A stretch of DNA of 28,222 bases, taken from assembly GCF_000213175.1 (NCBI RefSeq), contig NW_009799104.1:3067864-3096085 (forward strand). The letters are read 5' to 3'. Positions 1 through 10,400 of the stretch are shown here, piece after piece (position 1 is the first letter of the stretch; each line of letters opens with the position of its first letter). Source of the DNA: Neurospora tetrasperma FGSC 2508. Lineage: Eukaryota; Ascomycota; Sordariomycetes; Sordariales; Sordariaceae. The notes beneath the pieces were generated by a model. That model had not been told where the DNA came from. It was given only the letters and a program-made list of their open reading frames with translations, and searched no databases. The translations under genes were made by a program, and so were the position numbers.

Positions 1-111
1 AATTTTTGTTTCTTTTTCTTTCCTTCCCCCCTCCCCCCCCCCCCCCCTTCCTTTTCTATTATTCCCCTCCCACGTCCTCACCCCCCGATCCCGGTCCTAA
101 CCAAAAGACAG
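1..111 (+). other. 3' part of an intron in the GH43 gene
   Basis: The stretch is strongly pyrimidine-rich (long C and T runs at 20-60). It contains a fungal branch-site-like CTAAC at 97-101 and ends in CAG at 109-111. The GH43-like protein frame is convincing only downstream of it, and the conceptual translation above position 112 is low-complexity Pro/Phe. I infer an intron whose 5' end is outside the window. The acceptor at 110-111 is the best-supported one, but exact placement lacks transcript evidence. Confidence 0.6.
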
Positions 112-630
112 TACTCCTCCTCCGACCCCTCCCACACCGGCACCCCCTCCTCCACCAAGATCCGCTACGCCTACACCTCCGACTTCCGCACCTTTTCCAC
201 TCCCCAGACGTACATCGACCGATCCCCAACCAACATCATCGACCTAACCATTCTTCCTCTCAACAACTCTTCCTCCTCCTCCTACCTCCGCTTCATGAAA
301 GACGAATCCCTCAAGACCGTCTTCGTCGAAACATCCACCACCGGTCTTTTTGGTAGTTGGACCCGCGTCGGTGGTGCCTCAGCCATTATCGAATCGGGAG
401 TAGAAGGTCCCGCGGCGTATTGGGATAATACCATTCCCGGCAAAGTCCATTTGCTATTAGACTTTTATGGGAGTGATGGGTATCGACCGTATGAGAGTAC
501 GACTCCGGAAAGGAATAGTGGTGGGTGGACGGCGAGTTCGAGGACGGGGTGGCCGACGGGGTTGAGGCATGGGAGTGTACTGCCTGTGGATGGGACGGTT
601 TGGGAGAGGTTGAATGCTAGGTGGGGTTGA
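112..630 (+). CDS. Glycoside hydrolase family 43 protein, C-terminal exon (partial)
   Basis: This is the last exon of a GH43 enzyme, probably of the arabinanase/arabinofuranosidase type that releases L-arabinose from plant cell-wall polysaccharide. The reading frame runs from the inferred acceptor at 111 to TGA at 628-630, about 172 residues. The early part reads IRYAYTSDFRTFSTPQTYID, typical of the GH43 five-bladed propeller. ESGVEGPAAYW follows; the Glu of EGP (codon 403-405) is where GH43 enzymes carry the general acid. Near the end, GLRHGSVLPVDGTVWERL is another GH43 hallmark close to the C-terminus. The N-terminal catalytic Asp, any signal peptide and the true start are outside the window. 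Codons are C-ending up to about 450 and become G/T-rich after about 460. The neighbour on the right is convergent. The family is secure; the exact substrate cannot be told from this half. Confidence 0.88.
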   Translation, partial: YSSSDPSHTGTPSSTKIRYAYTSDFRTFSTPQTYIDRSPTNIIDLTILPLNNSSSSSYLRFMKDESLKTVFVETSTTGLFGSWTRVGGASAIIESGVEGPAAYWDNTIPGKVHLLLDFYGSDGYRPYESTTPERNSGGWTASSRTGWPTGLRHGSVLPVDGTVWERLNARWG

Positions 631-1907
631 TGATCAAAACAATGAATACCTACCAAAAAAAGGAGGTGGGTTGGGATGGGGAGTGAAATGGGACTGGGAC
701 TGGAACTGGATGAGAATTGAACGTGAAGGGGAAAAGAGGGATGGATGTTGGAGTCGTTGTTGAAAGGGGACGAAAACATCATGCCAAGCATCGCAACCTG
801 TGACGACCTGAATGGCCCCGTGCCTTCCACAACAACACGGCAAAAAACACAAAAAAAAAAAACTTGCCCCAGTCGGTCACGAACGGGTCGCGTCTCGGGC
901 AGAGGACAGATGCACCGAGCTGGCGCGACAGGTGTAGCAGGTGGGCTGTCACTCCACGCCACTACGCCATGCACCACTAATTCCACGACCCGTTGCTATT
1001 CTGTTCGTCCGATCGCCTTATCAAGTCTTGCTCAAATGGTCGTTGCATTGGATATATTTACAATTGTCGTCAAACATGTGTTTTCTCCCACTGTCTGCAA
1101 GATGCGCGTCTTCCATTCATTCTGTTTCCGTTACCGTCTCGTGCGATGTATGTCCGACTGTACACTACTACTTTCCAGAACAGAACAAGATCAACTAAAC
1201 AAAAATCAGATATCCTCCCACCAAGCTCTCCCAAGTAACTTTTTCCAAAATCAGTTTGTTTGCACATTCGCGTTCTTTTTTTGCTTTTCAGATGAGTTCC
1301 ACTTGATAACCATGATAGAGGAAAACAAGACGAGAGAGAGTGAGTTTCAAGGAAATGGGGTATCGTTCCCACCACCAGTTATCAGCGATCACCGAAAACA
1401 ACCAGACCGTTCCAGATGAACAACAGAGGGTACCGCCGCCAGCCGCCATAGGGTGACAACCACCATTGACGCCGTTTTTCTATTTTCCTAAACCAACCAA
1501 CGAGCAAAGACGTAACGTAAAGGAGGCAACATGAAAAAGGACGAAAGGCGAAAGGGTGAAATAAAGATGAAGCATAAAAAAGGGTAGAGAGGAAAGAAAA
1601 GCAATGTGAAGTGAAAGAGAAGAGCAAGAGGAAGAGCAAAGCAAAGCAATTACTAAATCTTTTTTCTCGGCAACATCCTGTGCGCCAGCGGTATAGTGTT
1701 CATGTCCTTGTTCGGGAAAATAAAAGGGAACATGGGGCGAAACGACGTAGATCAAGAAGGGAAGATCATCTGCCTCACCAACGAGTTAGTTTCGACTTCA
1801 TCAGAACTGAAGGGTGGTTGATTGTTAAACTACTCACCAACTAGATCGATTACAGGGCAACCACAACCATGCGCGATCATGAACCAAAAGCATTGCTCTG
1901 GAGTTGT
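631..1907. other. Convergent intergenic region (3' UTRs), no gene seen
   Basis: This lies between the stop of the GH43 gene and the stop of the velvet gene, so it should hold both 3' UTRs. It contains A-rich runs (e.g. 841-863) and a purine-rich stretch at about 1500-1640. Open frames exist on both strands, but their translations are low-complexity or contradict each other, with no family resemblance. I see no RNA gene here. Confidence 0.6.
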
Positions 1908-3346
1908 TCACATTGCCGACCCAAAGTAAGGCCCCGCAGCCGTCACCCCATAATAATCATGATGTCGTCCATGGCCATACCCGTGCGTAGCATCCATCGT
2001 TGCATACGCCTGCGTATGGGGCGGGAGCGTCACGCTGCCGCCGACCACGCGGTGATGGTGATCGTAGGGGTCCCGTCCGTAAGGATCTCTCCCATATGAA
2101 TGATCCAGCAGATCATCCACTCCGGTACCATGCAACAACCTAGGCCTCTTGCCAGCCCTGTTGTAATCGTAGTAACGATCATCGGCGGTGGTGCCGGTGG
2201 TTAGACTGAGGGCTGTGCCGGGGTAGGAGTACTGATGCGCGGCGGCGACGCCGGCGAAAGAGTAGTTACCGCCGCCGCCGAGGGTGGTGGCTGTGGAGGT
2301 GCCAAAACCGCCTACGCCTGTGACAGTGGGGGAGTTGAGCATGGTGGTGTTGGAGGGGGAGTCGAGGAGGCTTGAAGACGTTTGTGAGGCTAAAGAGCCG
2401 CGGTGGTGTTGGCTGCGGTCCAAGTGGCCAATGCCGGGGATGAGGTCGTGGGGGTGGTGGCTGGCTAGGGTGGTGTTGATGCGGTTGATGGGGCTGGTGC
2501 TCGTTGAGGAGAGCTCATCGTGACTTCCGCCGCTACCGTGGGACTGGGAGTGGTGGGAGATGGTGATGGGCGAGTATTGTTGTCCGCCTAGACCTATCGT
2601 CGAGCCGGTCCGCAGACGTCCTACGACATCACCGCTGCCTGCCCCGACTCCTAGTGCGTTAGCACCCCTCTTGCGCGTGCTGACACTTCGGCTGTCCTTG
2701 CGTAGTCGGATGCGCACGCCCTGATCACTGAAGGACCTTGTCAAGAAGGTGCTTTCGGCCATTCCGGGGAAGTACCGATGAGGAAACACAACGAACTTGT
2801 CGGAGGTGGTCCTGGCTAAGGCGATGCACTCCCTGGTTAGAGGCTTGAGCTCAAAGAGGTTGAACTCGAGGCGATAGGTGCCTTCACGGCGTACAGAGAC
2901 ATCCTGGAAAATGAAAAACAGGCCTTGGGCATTGTTGGTGTCCTTGAGGACGTAGGGAGACGAGCAAAGGGAGCCGATTAGGTCGTTGTCCTTGGGCTCG
3001 GGCTGCTGGTGGTTGGCATCGTCGTTCTCGGTACTTTCTGGAGCGACAAGCTTGCAGACGAGGATCAGATAAGGGTTGTGTATTTGATGGCGCATAGGGT
3101 GAATATCGAGCTGGACGATGGGAGGGGGGTCGATGGGCTTTCTGTCTGCTTTGATTTTGGTGTCTTGTTAGTCTGGTTTTGCCATGATGCATCTCGTCCT
3201 CTCCAGTGTAGACGGCGAGGTTTGCTCTGTCTGGTCTCACCTTTTTCTTTGCCAATAGCTACGCGCGCATTCTTGGGCTGTTGACGGATCTTGAGTTCGT
3301 GGACGGGCGACATGCCGTCCATAGACGGCGGCGATGCTGTTGCCAT
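1908..3346 (-). CDS. Velvet-domain developmental regulator, VosA type
   Basis: CDS is complement(join(1908..3145, 3241..3346)), 447 aa. Exon 1 runs from the ATG at 3346 to a G|GTGAGA donor at 3240; the intron is 95 nt with an ACTAAC branch site at 3172-3167 and a CAG acceptor ending at 3146. Splicing joins GKEK to DRKPIDPPPIVQL, the conserved start of velvet domains. The velvet fold covers about residues 16-187 (ELKIRQQP, DPPPIVQL, FPGMAESTFLTRSFSDQGV, LRLRKDS-like end). Velvet proteins are nuclear DNA-binding factors with an NF-kB-like fold that form homo- and heterodimers and control sporulation, spore trehalose/viability and secondary metabolism. The rest is a low-complexity Ser/Gly/His/Tyr-rich tail with a KRPR basic motif near 368-371, a plausible nuclear signal. 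N-terminal velvet plus a long tail and about 450-aa length favour VosA over VelB; VelC is the alternative. The frame stays open upstream to 3424 but has no in-frame ATG there, so 3346 is preferred. It is convergent with the GH43 gene. Confidence 0.9.
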
Positions 3347-4778
3347 CACAAGAAGGTCGCCGATGTACCTTTTGGTAGAGGTGATGAGGTGGGGCGAGGA
3401 GAAAACCTGGTCGAAAGAATCCACCTCCTGTCAACAGATCGCACCTTCCCAACAATATTCTGATCTGACCAAGACGACTTCGTGGTCACGGAAGCCGCGA
3501 CTGAACTTGGCCGGGATTGAGATTTCCTGTCGTCACTGAGAGAAGCTGCCGCATCCAAAGATCTCTTCAACTTGAGTGGCGGGCGATATCGGTGAGGGGG
3601 GACTCAAATTGATCTGTCACTTGAGTCCTGGCAGGTACGGGTTGAATATGAAGGAGGGGAAATAACAACTTGATGAGAACAGTAAGAGTAGATACTAAAC
3701 AAAAGGATCCTTCGGTGGCCATCTGTAGACAAGAAGATGGGGAGCTATGGTATTATGTAGGCAGCGTAGCAAAGTGAGCGGATACCCATATATGATTGAC
3801 AACGAGGATGTCGTCTGAATAACGGATGACTAGGTACCGGGGTGTTTCCAAGCCTGTCAGAGCCAGTGCCTTACATCGGTCTAGTCCTTGAATGAAGAGG
3901 AGGGCCAGGAGGGTATGTGCAGTAGAGAGCCCTCTTCTCCAGTCCAGTCCACCTGGCCATTGACCACATCCGCTCACGCATCCCTACAGACATGACGGGG
4001 CGGCTGTGCCAAGCACAAGGCAGGCCGGGGTCGGCCGGGATACCATGGACCGGGGTCTGTCAACGTTTCTCTCCCCTCTGTTTCGTCAGTCAGTTCAATC
4101 CTCGATAATAAGATCCTGATACTATACATGTAGCGGCCTCGTATAATAATAGCTGCGTGGTACTGCAACTGGTGATATGACAGGAATCGCTTAGGCCCCG
4201 TTTGTATTTGTCTTCCTGAATCTCCGGTTCCTTCGTTTCCTGGGGAAACAGGAGAGATTGAGAGGATCCGTTCGCAGACTTAACCACTCACCCTATAATC
4301 CATATGCAGAATTTGCCTTGTTTTAGTTCCCCCCTTTGGAATGAGAAGTCGTGATAGGCCATGGGCTGCTGACAAAAAAGACAAGCCCGCAGAGGGAAGC
4401 ATAGAGAAGGACCTGGTTCCAGTCCGTACCTTTCCAAGGCTTCAGAGGCTACCTACGTACGGGGTCGAATGAAGAAGAGGTCCTGCCCCTGGACATGCTT
4501 TTTCACGTCTGGCAAAGAAACTACGGCAATGTAGCTATGGTGGGTGGTAGGAAGCCATGCATGGACGACATGGGTCGTCAGTGGTGGGATGGATGGGAAA
4601 AGAAAGCTCCCCACTTTGGAGGGAACGGTATGCTTGAGGAGCAACAACTGTTCAGGAACGATGCTTGATGATGCTTTCTGTCTTCTTCTGCCAGTCGTTT
4701 CGCATGTACCGGTGCTCATTCCCGATTCGGACAAGTGAAGTGATTCAGTTGCGAAAAGGGTGCGAGGCGTGTACCCGG
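3347..4778. other. Upstream region of the velvet gene, no gene seen
   Basis: This is presumed 5' UTR and promoter of the velvet regulator, ending at the MITE-like element. Both strands carry only short open frames without recognisable family features. I found no clear tRNA, 5S rRNA or TATA box. Long untranslated leaders are common for fungal developmental regulators, so transcription may start well upstream of 3346. Confidence 0.5.
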
Positions 4779-4780
4779 TA

Positions 4781-4805
4781 CTGTTAACCCTGTAATTAAC
4801 GATCA
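4781..4805 (+). repeat. Left terminal inverted repeat of the MITE
   Basis: A 25-bp arm starting CTGTTAACCCTGTAATTA, preceded by TA. It pairs with 5095-5119 with one mismatch. Confidence 0.8.
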
Positions 4806-5094
4806 AGTCGGTTTCTGGTGGATTGATCGTTATGGCCAGGATATCGCTAATGTAAGGTTGGGGTATTTGGTGCCCAGAAGAGGTAGACACTCTGACTACC
4901 AGGCATTAGGAGCTAGCAAGGGCTGTCAGAGGGGTACCGCAGGGGTATCTGACAGTAGAAAAATAACGATTTTGGTGTATTATGTAACCAAAAATCTAAT
5001 CTAAATCGTAAATCAAAGGTTGATCGTTATTGCCATACAAATACGCACCGTTACCAAGAATCTGAACGTTATAGCCAGAATATCGTTATACCTC

Positions 5095-5119
5095 TGATCG
5101 CTAATTACAGGGTTAACAG
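5095..5119 (-). repeat. Right terminal inverted repeat of the MITE
   Basis: Inverted copy of 4781-4805 (ends TTACAGGGTTAACAG), followed by TA at 5120-5121. Confidence 0.8.
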
Positions 5120-5121
5120 TA

Positions 5122-7426
5122 CTACTACGAATGCCACGGCTAGATAATTCTGGATAAATGTAAATGTAACTATCCCGTACCAGCAGCTGTTGGTCACCCA
5201 CCTTAACAGGTTCACTTAAGGAGTTTGTACGTAAACGGATACCTACCAAGTGAACGCTGAATATGCAAAGGTGAACAAAGATGATGACCTCTTCACCAAA
5301 AAGGTTCCTTAGTCACGGAGTCTCAATCTCCTGAATGTTGGAGCGGCACCAAGTCGTCCGAGGAGCTGATTCAGTTGTTCAACTTTCAAGCTGGAAGAAG
5401 AGGCTTCATCTGCTCTGTCAGTGTACAGGATACAAAGCATTGCTGCCCTGGCCTATCTAGGACTTTGTTGGCGTCCGTGCGGTGCCATCGCCATGCCATC
5501 TTTGCATGCATTAAAGGACATGTTCCCATCATGGCTCAACACGAGGTGAGGATTTCCGACACTGCAAATTTCTGTGCTCGGAAACGGTCTTTGCCTGGAC
5601 GGGAAATGACACCCGGGGCGTTTGAAAAATTCCGGCATGAAGCTTGGTACTTGGTTTCCGCACCGCTCCCGGAGTCCCGAGTCCCGACTTCCGCCGCACA
5701 AACGACCAGATCCTTTGTATCTAAGGCAGAGGGAGAACGGTTTCTAGTGAGGCTCGTTCGAAATGTAAAATCTTGTGCAAGTTCATCGGTGGGTGGTGGT
5801 ACACCCGACAAGCGATATTCAGGTACACGCACATGGTGGCGTCGACGATGATGGCAGGTTACCACCACAGATAATGCAGGGGCGGCACTGAGAAATACCA
5901 GCCAAGGGTAGGTACCTCTACAAAGGGTAATTCTGCAAAGGACCTCACATCTACTATGGATGGCGGTTCATCCAGAGACGGGTTGCGCGTGCATTGCTGG
6001 AGTGTAATTGCTAGTCAATAGTTTCGACAATCGTTCTCACAGTTCACTTCATGGGAACTGGCGAGTCCCGTGTCAGCGCATGTGAAGGGCAAGGTCGGCG
6101 AAATGATTGGCGTTTTCGAAGATTCTGAAGCACCTTCCAGGAGGTCAAAGCGAGAGAGCTTCGCCGGCGACGTTGAGACCCGAATGCAAGTACAGGGGGG
6201 ATTGTGGCGTAGCGGCCTCCACGAGCGCTATATAGTATAGGCCTCAGAGTATATCACGAACTGGCCGGCCAAGAAGGTCGATTTTGATTCGGTAGGGCCG
6301 AGCCGGCCTTGACCAGAAGCTTGTTTCAGCTGTTCGTTGCCAAGCATTTTCTTCAACATCGCTCCATCGGTAGGACGGTAGGTATGCAAGCCTACAGACT
6401 GACAAACTGTTGGCTCATAAGGCCAATCGCCCAATTCGTCGAACCGGTTCGAATTACGGTCGTGCACTTCGCCCGCTCGCATTCCGATATCGTCAGGAGA
6501 GGTCTGGATCCCGAGACATGGCGTTTGGCCTGTCTGAGAAGTAGAAGGCGGCAGTTGTACGTGGTGGTGTGATTCGAGTTGAGGTCATCGCCTTTTAGTA
6601 TGTAGTAGACTCAGCTTGACCATGTTTTTGGTCTGTCGTCCTCATGGGTTAGGTGACGGAGGGAAGTGGTGACTCGTCAAGACAAAGATGAGCCTTTTCA
6701 TCTCGTCCTTGTCAACCGCTGAGACTAGATGTAACAAAAACACTGGGATTTGTAACCAGGTTCGGTTCAACGGTTCTGTTTTTGGGCAAAACGGAAAATG
6801 GGGGAATTAGCCGGCACTGAGGTCTGATCCAGTCCAGATTCAGGCCCCAGTCTCGATCTGGGTCCGAAGTGCCTGTTCAAAGAGAGACGGCCCAAGTCGA
6901 GCTGTCACTTCAACCTCAGAGTGCAAATCTTGGTTACGCATGTCGGCTGCTATCCGTAGGACGGTCGGTGACCGGGGTCAAGTGACAGGGCCGGTGAGAC
7001 AGAAAGACAGGTGACAAGCTTCTCTGTAGTGTACAGTAGTTTCTGTGTCTGCATTGGGCGCTACTGGGGGATCGAGCCTCCTTGGCGTCCTAATATTTCG
7101 ATTCGCCTGTGTCATGACGAGGTGGACATTTCACCAGCAAGCTTCTCTTTTCGTCTTGCGGGTTGTCTGAGAAATAAAGAAGCCCCATCAGTTCGTCCGA
7201 GGAGCATAAGCGAGCGCGACGCTGGAGACATGTCGGGCAAATTGGACTGTCAAAACAGAAAAGAAAAGAGGCCCTTTCTTGGAAGGAGCTCGAGCTCGAC
7301 GAAATTGCTGTATCGGCCAGGATGGCAGATATGCGCCTTCGCTAGTAGATCTACCGGCTTGATACTGTGTAAGCTGCGAGATGTCTTGGGTGTTCGGCAT
7401 CCCGCGCTCTCCATCGTTTGACTGAG
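5122..7426. other. Intergenic DNA, no gene seen
   Basis: Base composition is ordinary for fungal intergenic DNA. The longest frame (5375-5851, +) gives a 158-residue translation with no family resemblance, no splice-supported extension and Cys/Arg/Ser-rich composition typical of chance frames. I saw no tRNA, rRNA, transposon end or long repeat. Confidence 0.5.
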
Positions 7427-7472
7427 GCACAGCACAGCACAGCACAGCACAGCACAGCACAGCACAGCACAG
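7427..7472 (+). repeat. AGCAC pentanucleotide microsatellite
   Basis: About nine tandem copies of AGCAC/GCACA without interruption, flanked by unique sequence. Frames crossing it encode a Cys/Ala/Val repeat on the minus strand, which makes those frames look longer than they deserve. Confidence 0.95.
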
Positions 7473-10400
7473 TTCGAGCAGATGGACGACAAGAGAGCAC
7501 AAGTGTCGACTACGTAGAGGTAGTCATGGATATGGCCTTCTCTTGCGAACGGTTCGTTGGCGCAGTCAGCCTTCTGTGAGAATCCTCCTTGCGGTCTGCA
7601 AACCGGACGTCGTTCGCAGACTCGCAAAGTTGCACAAATTTGATGCAGTGCGGTCAAGTGCTTCCAGTGATTCATTGGTTGGAGAGAAGGAAGAAAAGTG
7701 AAAAAGTCAAAGTGTAGTTTAGTTGGAGGTCGGCTCGGGTTGGTGTGGGGGACAAGGTGCTCCATCGACAGGGACCAGGCAGGTTCGGACCTAGTGGAGT
7801 AGAGACTCTTGGAGGACCCCACTTCGAACGTCAAACGAACGGTGCTAGGTGAGGGACTTGTCCGATTGGAATGATCGCGTGCACCCGATTGAAGCATAAC
7901 CTTTGTATTGGCTTGGAGGCGGTGTGCCTATCAGTTCAACTGAGTGCATTGCAGTGATTGATGAGTCGATGCTGACGACCTATGCATCTCTGAATAAGGA
8001 AGGTTCGAAGTTGTTCTGCACTCAGACGGCAAGAGAAGAGCAAGGCATTCCTGCCACTGCACTGGATGGAATCAAACTGACCTAATCGAGGCTGAGTGAC
8101 GATCTTGAGGAAGGCGCGCGGCAGTTACCTACCCAACGTCTCTACACTACCCCTCCTGTCCTCCATCTCCAATCAGCCTGGAGCTGCCCGTCTCCGGCTT
8201 GTTCTCCCCTTCTGTCTTGCGCCTTCCCCCAACCGTTTTGCTCGGCAGCAGGCACACACAGTTGCCGATCCCAAGATTGCAGGACCTTCCAATCGGCAGC
8301 CTCCCAGGCAGCCATCGATCTCTCTTTCTTCCAAATGAAGGGAAGAAGTCTCCAACCCAACGCCTGACCTTGTCCCCAGTCCCAGGTCACTCACCCTTTC
8401 CGAGTTCCGGACGACCAAAGGAAAAAAGAAAGAAGAAAGAAATCTGGACATGCGAGCACCAACAACATTGATGATCCAAAAAAGTGTTTCGCTCATCACC
8501 TATCTGCCGGCCAAACCGAACCCTTACCCTCTCCATGGGCCCTTGTGAGGATTAGAACTTGGTGATTACTGCAGTGATCAGCAACTGCATCTCGGTGGAG
8601 GTTCGGAAGTATTCCCCAAGCCAGTCGCTTGACATCCCGGCGAGTCGCTGACTGAGAGTCTGACGATATCAGTCACTGCGTCAACAACAAGCAGAGGAAG
8701 AACATGTCATTCCCACCTCAGGCTTACTGCGAGCTCCATGGAGTACCTATGCTCCTTACCTCATTCGTGTTGAAATGGACTATGTACTGTACTGACACTG
8801 GACCTACCTCTAGCACCCCCGGAGCTACCCTTCCTTCGCGTCTTCCCGCGCGGTACCGGAATTGGTGCTTCTCAGGTTGTACCGGTCTAGACAGTTACCT
8901 CCCGCCTTTCACAGTCCAGACAAGTCCCCGGGGAAAGGAGGGCACCCATCCACTCTCCCACCTGGGACGTGACCTTTCTGCAGTCAAAGAGTCAGAACAA
9001 GTGTCAGCACCACGCGAACTCAATGGTATTGGCCTTCAGGTGACCCAAACCCAACGTCATGACGATCTTCTCCATATTCTCCCCCACGACTGCACATTGC
9101 ATGCTTAAAAATTAGCAGACGGTGATGCTTACTTCCCTGTCGCCATGCTTTCACCGGCCAATGGTGCTCTCGTGGGTCTTTTTGCTCCGACTTCCAATGC
9201 CTCATCGATTCCCTTTCCCAAAAGCGTGGGCAAACTGATTCGTGTGGCCGACGACTCTGCTGGTCATCTGAAACCGGCTAGCGGCCGCGATATAGACGGC
9301 ATGTCTTTTCCATCGTGCTCATTCGACACGCTCTCTACGGTGTTTCTTGCACTGGTCCGCACGGCAACCAGCATCACTACTGCCAAGGTGCCAACGGTGC
9401 CATCGTCTGAAGCTCTATGGTCAGAGGGCAGCAAGGGCAGTTCTGAATGCAGACAGACCCGGGCTTGCCCTTTTGCCCAATCCAGTTACCTTGAAGACTG
9501 CAGGAAAGCCAATCACGCTTGGGTTTCTTGGACCTCAGCCCTATATTTGAGCATATTAACACCATCAGGAAATATTCCATTCGCTGTTTGCCCCTTGTAT
9601 TTCCCCATCACCATCCCCACCACTTTCACATCGGACCGCTCGCGCCCCTCTATCCGCCTGCTTGTTATCACTACTCTTCTTGAGTTGTGCGGGTATTCGT
9701 CTCCGATTAGCTCGACTCGGCTCAATTGGCGTGTCTGTTGAGTGACAAAAAGGCACTGCTAGGAGACTCGATCTGCAGAAAAAGACGTGGATCTCCCCAT
9801 CATCGCTCTTCTCTGACAGTCTGACGATAGATGACAAGAGTCATCTCCACGCCAATCTTGTATGGATCTCCCACTCTGATATCGGTCACGTCTCTTAAGT
9901 TTGTTTCCAGATCAGTTATGGTTCAGCTTGGCCGTTGTCCAGACCTCTCCCCATCAGGAAAGCTCTATTTGAGTAATGTATAACGATACAACGGGAGTAA
10001 GGGCCCACGTCGGGATCAGAACCTTGGTTCTCAACGGTGCATTTTGTGGGGTTTGAAGACCCATGACTTTATCCCTAGAGGATCTAGACTCTAGTGGATT
10101 CTGTCCCTCTCCAGTTCGACTCACAGGCCGTGGGGATGACGAGGAGGTGCATTCGGCCGATGACAATTCTCATCACGATCCGCTCCCCTTTGCTCCGTCA
10201 CGACTACTCCCTTAGGACGTCCCATGTAGAAGAGGGGTAGTAAAAATAAAAACAAAGTGGTCAAGATGGCGCAACGTTTGCTGCTCCTTGCTAGCCCAAG
10301 GGGCAGTCTTTGCATTACCCGCTTCTTCTGAAACCTCCTGCAAAACCACGGAACGAGAGTTGAGCAAAAGCAGCACAGATACCAAACGGGCCGTTCGCTG

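Larger units (their letters stand above)
4781..5119. mobile_element. MITE-like non-autonomous DNA transposon with TA target duplication
   Basis: The left end (4781-4805) starts CTGTTAACCCTGTAATTA and the right end (5095-5119) is its inverted complement. The 25-bp arms match at 24 of 25 positions. Both ends are flanked by TA (4779-4780 and 5120-5121), the target duplication of Tc1/mariner/pogo-type transposases. At 339 bp with no coding capacity, it fits a miniature inverted-repeat element mobilised by a transposase encoded elsewhere. Inside are three same-orientation copies of a GWWCGTTATNGCCA-type motif at 4825, 5022 and 5064, so the interior is not simply palindromic. The block is AT-rich relative to its flanks. 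Its termini do not match the ends of the large element at 12457-16772. Confidence 0.78.

Noticed and set aside
745-1419. 224-codon open frame (+) after the GH43 gene
   Set aside because: Lies in the 3' intergenic region, contains poly-Lys from an A-run and has no conserved feature.
3346-3570. Possible extra N-terminal exon of the velvet gene
   Set aside because: The frames upstream of 3346 begin with TTG or GTG rather than ATG, and no convincing donor/acceptor pair links them to the velvet exon.
5375-5851. 158-codon open frame (+)
   Set aside because: No recognisable motif, unbiased codons, Cys/Arg/Ser-rich composition, overlapping frames of similar length on the other strand.
6437-6460. 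GGTTCGAA-like B box suggesting a tRNA
   Set aside because: No pairing T stem and no A box at the right distance.
7250-7897. 215-codon open frame (-)
   Set aside because: Its length depends on the AGCAC satellite, which lacks stops in this frame; the flanking translation shows no domain.
9145-9741. 198-codon open frame (+)
   Set aside because: The longest frame in the gene-poor region outside the satellite and starting with ATG, but with no family resemblance, no coding bias and no splice-supported extension. Kept out for lack of evidence.
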